64,000 nt of DNA, taken from positions 69,714-133,713 of the forward strand of contig JAFYJD010000012.1 in the NCBI GenBank assembly GCA_017538255.1. The letters are read 5' to 3'. The notes under the pieces are model-generated. The model ran no database searches. It was given only the letters and a program-made list of their open reading frames with translations, and was not told the DNA's origin. Numbering within the stretch: the stretch's first letter is position 1; each line of letters begins with the position of its first letter. The DNA comes from Clostridia bacterium (GTDB lineage: Bacteria; Bacillota; Clostridia; Christensenellales; CAG-138). Shown in pieces: positions 61,474-64,000 of this stretch. A program made the translations under genes and the position numbers.

Positions 61474-62429
61474 GCGAAAGACCCGTGCAAAAACCTTATG
61501 TTTATTTCATCGTAGGCCCAACGGCAAGCGGCAAGACCGCCGTTTCGATAGATATAGCAGAGCGAATAAATGCCGAGATAATCTCCGCAGATTCAATCCA
61601 AATCTACAAGGATCTTGATATCGGCTCCGCAAAACCTTCGCCGGATGAACTGCGGCGCATACGCCATCACCTTGTAGATTTTGTCGATGTATCCGATACG
61701 AGATTCAACGTCGCAAAATATCGCAAAGACGCGCTTGACGCGATCTTTGATATTACCGGCAGGGGCAAGCGCGCGCTTGTGGTCGGCGGAACGGGTCTAT
61801 ATGTTAACTCTCTTGTATTCCCTCTGGATTTTTCCGCAGCGCCGCCCGATGACAAACTGCGTCGAAAGCTCACCGAACTCGAACAAAATAAGCCCGGCAC
61901 CCTCCATCGTATGCTGTATGATATCGATCCGAAAACCGCAGATCGCCTCCATAGCAACGATACAAAGCGAATCATACGTGCAATAGAGATATACGAGCAG
62001 ACAGGGAAGCGCCCGTCGGATTCCGTAGGCGATTTTTCCAATTCTCGCGGCGAAGATATCCCGATAAACCCAATAATTGTCGGCATAAACACCGATAGAC
62101 CAGCCCTCTATAAGCGTATTGAGATCCGTGTTGACAGGATGCTTGAATCCGGACTTTTGGATGAAGTTGACCGACTCGTTGAGCGCGGTATCGATCCGTC
62201 CGTACCTGCTCTTCAGGGGCTTGGATACAAACAGCTTTTGATGTATCGGCGTGGCGAATTGACCTATGAAGAAGCGGTTGAACTCATCAAACGCGACACC
62301 AGAAGATTTGCAAAGCGCCAGATCAGTTGGTTTAAACGGGACGCGCGCATCCGCTGGCTCGATCCAGCGCAATACGTCGACATTGCAGACACAATATGCG
62401 ATCATTTTATGACGAATACAACCAATTAA
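61470..62429 (+). CDS. miaA: MiaA, tRNA dimethylallyltransferase
   Basis: Transfers the isopentenyl group from dimethylallyl diphosphate to A37 of tRNAs reading UNN codons, giving the MiaB substrate. The 319-residue product has the P-loop VGPTASGKTAVSIDIA (about 14-29), then ADSIQIYKDLDIGSAKP, HHLVDFVDVSD, VVGGTGLYVNSLV, and the basic end RDTRRFAKRQISWFKRD. The start overlaps mutL by four bases (ATGA). It is followed by the ynbB-type gene eight bases later. Confidence 0.96.
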   Translation: MSERPVQKPYVYFIVGPTASGKTAVSIDIAERINAEIISADSIQIYKDLDIGSAKPSPDELRRIRHHLVDFVDVSDTRFNVAKYRKDALDAIFDITGRGKRALVVGGTGLYVNSLVFPLDFSAAPPDDKLRRKLTELEQNKPGTLHRMLYDIDPKTADRLHSNDTKRIIRAIEIYEQTGKRPSDSVGDFSNSRGEDIPINPIIVGINTDRPALYKRIEIRVDRMLESGLLDEVDRLVERGIDPSVPALQGLGYKQLLMYRRGELTYEEAVELIKRDTRRFAKRQISWFKRDARIRWLDPAQYVDIADTICDHFMTNTTN

Positions 62430-62437
62430 GGTGGAAT

Positions 62438-63724
62438 ATGTTTAACGATACTTACTTAAAACTCGGAATTGACAGAGCCGCTTATGATACGATAACCGAA
62501 CTCGAAGCGTCGCTTGGATCGGAGTTTGCGGAGATCGAGCGCATCGAATCGGCAAACTCCGCAAAAGTGCTGTCCGCATTTCTTGAAAACAGGATCGCAG
62601 CACGGCATTTTGCGCCTTCAACGGGCTACGGCTATGATGATGACGGTCGCGACGGGCTTGACCGTGTATTTGCTTCTGCGTTTCAAACCGAAGCCGCAGT
62701 TGCGAGCCCGCATCTTGTTTCGGGCACGCACGCAATATTCTGCGTACTCTCCGGACTTTTGCTTCAGGGAGATACACTGCTCTCCATTTCGGGACGGCCT
62801 TACGATACGCTTGTTGACGCAATAGGCATAAACTTCGCAATACCGGGCTCCCTTCGTGAACAAAACATTAACTACAAGCAGATCGATCTATTTGAGAATG
62901 GCGCGTTTGATTATGGTGCCATTATGGAAACCGTAGAAAGGCTCCAACCGAAACTTGTATATGTTCAGCGTTCACGCGGCTATGCATGGCGTGAGGCAAT
63001 ACTTCCCGAACGTATGGCGGAGGTATTCAGTGCGATAAAGCGCATATCACCGCTCACATTCATAGTTGTTGATAACTGCTACGGCGAGTTCGTCCGCGAG
63101 TTCGAGCCAACGCACTACGGCGCAGACATCATCGTCGGCTCGCTGATTAAGAACCCTGGCGGAGGTCTTGCACCGACCGGCGGATACTTTGCCGGCAGCA
63201 GAGAGGCTGTCGAGCGCGTTTCGGCGCGTCTCACAGTTCCCGGTATAGGCAGGGAAGCGGGGGCGTATTTCGGGAGTTATCTACCCTTTTATCAAGGTCT
63301 TTTCCTTGCGCCGCATACTGTTGCGCAGAGTCTAAAAACAAGCGTTCTGTTTTCGCGTTTGTTCGAGCAGCTCGGGCTTGAAACCATGCCTTCAAGCAGT
63401 GCGCTAAGGAGCGATATAGTTCAATCGCTTCGCTTTGACAGTAAAGTCAAACTGATCGAGTTCTGCAGATGCATCCAGTCGGTTTCGCCGATTGACGGTT
63501 TTGTGGTGCCGGAACCCTACGCGATGCCCGGTTATAATTCTGACGTCATCATGGCGGCGGGTGCTTTTGTGCAGGGCTCATCGATAGAACTTTCCGCAGA
63601 TGCACCTATCGTGGAGCCCTATACGGCATATCTGCAAGGCGCACTCACATATTCACACGGCAGATTAGCCGCGATGAAGGTTTTAACAATGCTGCTTGAT
63701 AAGGGGGCGGGGAAGCTATGCTAA
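62438..63724 (+). CDS. ynbB: PLP-dependent enzyme of the YnbB / aluminium-resistance family
   Basis: A 428-residue enzyme related to methionine gamma-lyase and cystathionine lyases; true substrate unknown. Features: FAPSTGYGYDDDGRDGLDRVFASAF near the start is the family signature (only part used here), SGTHAIFCVLSGLLLQGD binds PLP phosphate, VQRSRGYAWRE, VVDNCYGEFVRE holds the Asp to the PLP ring, and K in GSLIKNPGGGLAPTGGY is the Schiff-base lysine. Aluminium resistance is only a historical label. The ATG has AAGGTGG upstream. It often follows miaA/mutL in Firmicutes, and its end overlaps the next gene by seven bases. Confidence 0.92.
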   Translation: MFNDTYLKLGIDRAAYDTITELEASLGSEFAEIERIESANSAKVLSAFLENRIAARHFAPSTGYGYDDDGRDGLDRVFASAFQTEAAVASPHLVSGTHAIFCVLSGLLLQGDTLLSISGRPYDTLVDAIGINFAIPGSLREQNINYKQIDLFENGAFDYGAIMETVERLQPKLVYVQRSRGYAWREAILPERMAEVFSAIKRISPLTFIVVDNCYGEFVREFEPTHYGADIIVGSLIKNPGGGLAPTGGYFAGSREAVERVSARLTVPGIGREAGAYFGSYLPFYQGLFLAPHTVAQSLKTSVLFSRLFEQLGLETMPSSSALRSDIVQSLRFDSKVKLIEFCRCIQSVSPIDGFVVPEPYAMPGYNSDVIMAAGAFVQGSSIELSADAPIVEPYTAYLQGALTYSHGRLAAMKVLTMLLDKGAGKLC

Positions 63725-64000
63725 AAGAATGTATGCTTTATGAGAATAAAATCTGTAATAGTTGTGGTGAATGTCTTGTTTGCGACCTCGATCCCGGCAA
63801 GACCTGCGACAACTGCGGCAAATGTATTGACGGCGGCGCCGGAAATGAGTTCAGAAGCATCGTATACAAAGCGGACGAGATAGAGGATACCGGGGCCGAT
63901 AATGAGCCCGATAGCGATATTGATAAATCAGATCCCGAACAGGCGTTGATAAACGCGTTTTTGGATCTGCCGATCGATCTTGAACTTCCCGAACCAATAG
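63718..64000 (+). CDS. Cysteine-rich protein (partial, continues off the right edge)
   Basis: The visible 94 codons begin MLKECMLYENKICNSCGECL. There are two cysteine clusters, C-x2-C-x2-C-x2-C (C13-NS-C16-GE-C19-LV-C22) and C-x2-C-x2-C (about C30-DN-C33-GK-C36), then a long acidic region rich in Asp and Glu. They could bind Zn or an Fe-S cluster. The start overlaps the end of the ynbB gene by seven bases (GGGGCGGGGAAG upstream). I recall short conserved proteins of this pattern in Clostridia, without known role. Confidence 0.75.
   Translation, partial: MLKECMLYENKICNSCGECLVCDLDPGKTCDNCGKCIDGGAGNEFRSIVYKADEIEDTGADNEPDSDIDKSDPEQALINAFLDLPIDLELPEPI

Noticed and set aside
1..64000. CRISPR arrays, rRNA or tRNA genes, insertion sequences, prophage genes
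   Set aside because: No regularly spaced repeats, no tRNA-like or rRNA-like sequence, and no transposase, integrase or phage structural motifs were found by eye.

Overview
The window is a 64 kb stretch of chromosome from an endospore-forming member of the Firmicutes, most likely a Clostridia lineage of moderate GC. The evidence is a set of spore genes (yunB, the yabP-yabQ-gerM operon, gpr, spoIIID, a ylmC/ymxH-type gene, a spoVB/murJ-type flippase), two T-box leaders in front of aminoacyl-tRNA synthetase genes, strong Shine-Dalgarno sites and Gram-positive operon orders (tig-clpP-clpX, miaB-mutS-mutL-miaA, a cysteine desulfurase next to thiI). I saw no rRNA, tRNA, insertion sequence, prophage or CRISPR array.

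Layout. 1-5138 (minus): thiI (cut by the window edge), its cysteine desulfurase, and a large class A penicillin-binding protein. 5331-8553: yunB, a DUF378 membrane protein, a small TTG-start gene and a zinc-ribbon membrane protein. 8700-12579: prs-like gene with rarA; a PqqD/S26-peptidase fusion divergent from a two-repeat DUF1508 (YegP) gene. 12632-14252: yabP-yabQ-gerM behind a possible sigma-E-type promoter, divergent from a T-box-controlled leuS (14654-17065). 17214-17738: an XRE regulator. 17814-22428 (minus): murJ/spoVB-type flippase, dgt, aroQ, and an aroE fused in frame to a carbon-nitrogen hydrolase. 22639-29321: gpr, rqcH, a fumarylacetoacetase-family gene, clpX, clpP, tig. 29544-35196: accessory genes (macro-domain protein, VWA protein, an unknown protein, acyltransferase, small membrane protein, flavodoxin) plus the ylmC-like gene. 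35450-41817: tightly coupled glmS-pdp-queA-tgt-tsaE-tsaB. 41819-42945: spoIIID and tcdA. 42964-44364: an AT-richer insert coding a secreted zinc metalloprotease, a lipoprotein and a possible small secreted protein behind a perfect consensus promoter. 44451-48800: an EF-G paralogue, a gene remnant, a GNAT, a small membrane protein and an S66 peptidase. 48935-55220: T-box-controlled valS, a FeoA-FeoB fusion with a DtxR-like palindrome at its promoter, and a PHP-type tyrosine phosphatase. 55433-64000: miaB-mutS-mutL-miaA-ynbB and the start of a cysteine-rich protein.

Functional links. Several genes modify or charge tRNA (thiI and its sulfur donor, leuS, valS, queA, tgt, tsaE, tsaB, tcdA, miaB, miaA). 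Others form protein quality control (tig, clpP, clpX, rqcH) and envelope/spore assembly (PBP, flippase, YabPQ, GerM, YunB, GlmS).

The most unusual items are the AroE-nitrilase fusion that still carries a perfect internal ribosome-binding site, the PqqD-peptidase fusion without a visible RiPP partner, the metalloprotease/lipoprotein insert, the macro/VWA accessory cluster with a large nested palindrome beside it, and the EF-G paralogue without the switch-II histidine. Function assignments rest on motif recognition by eye; no database search was run.
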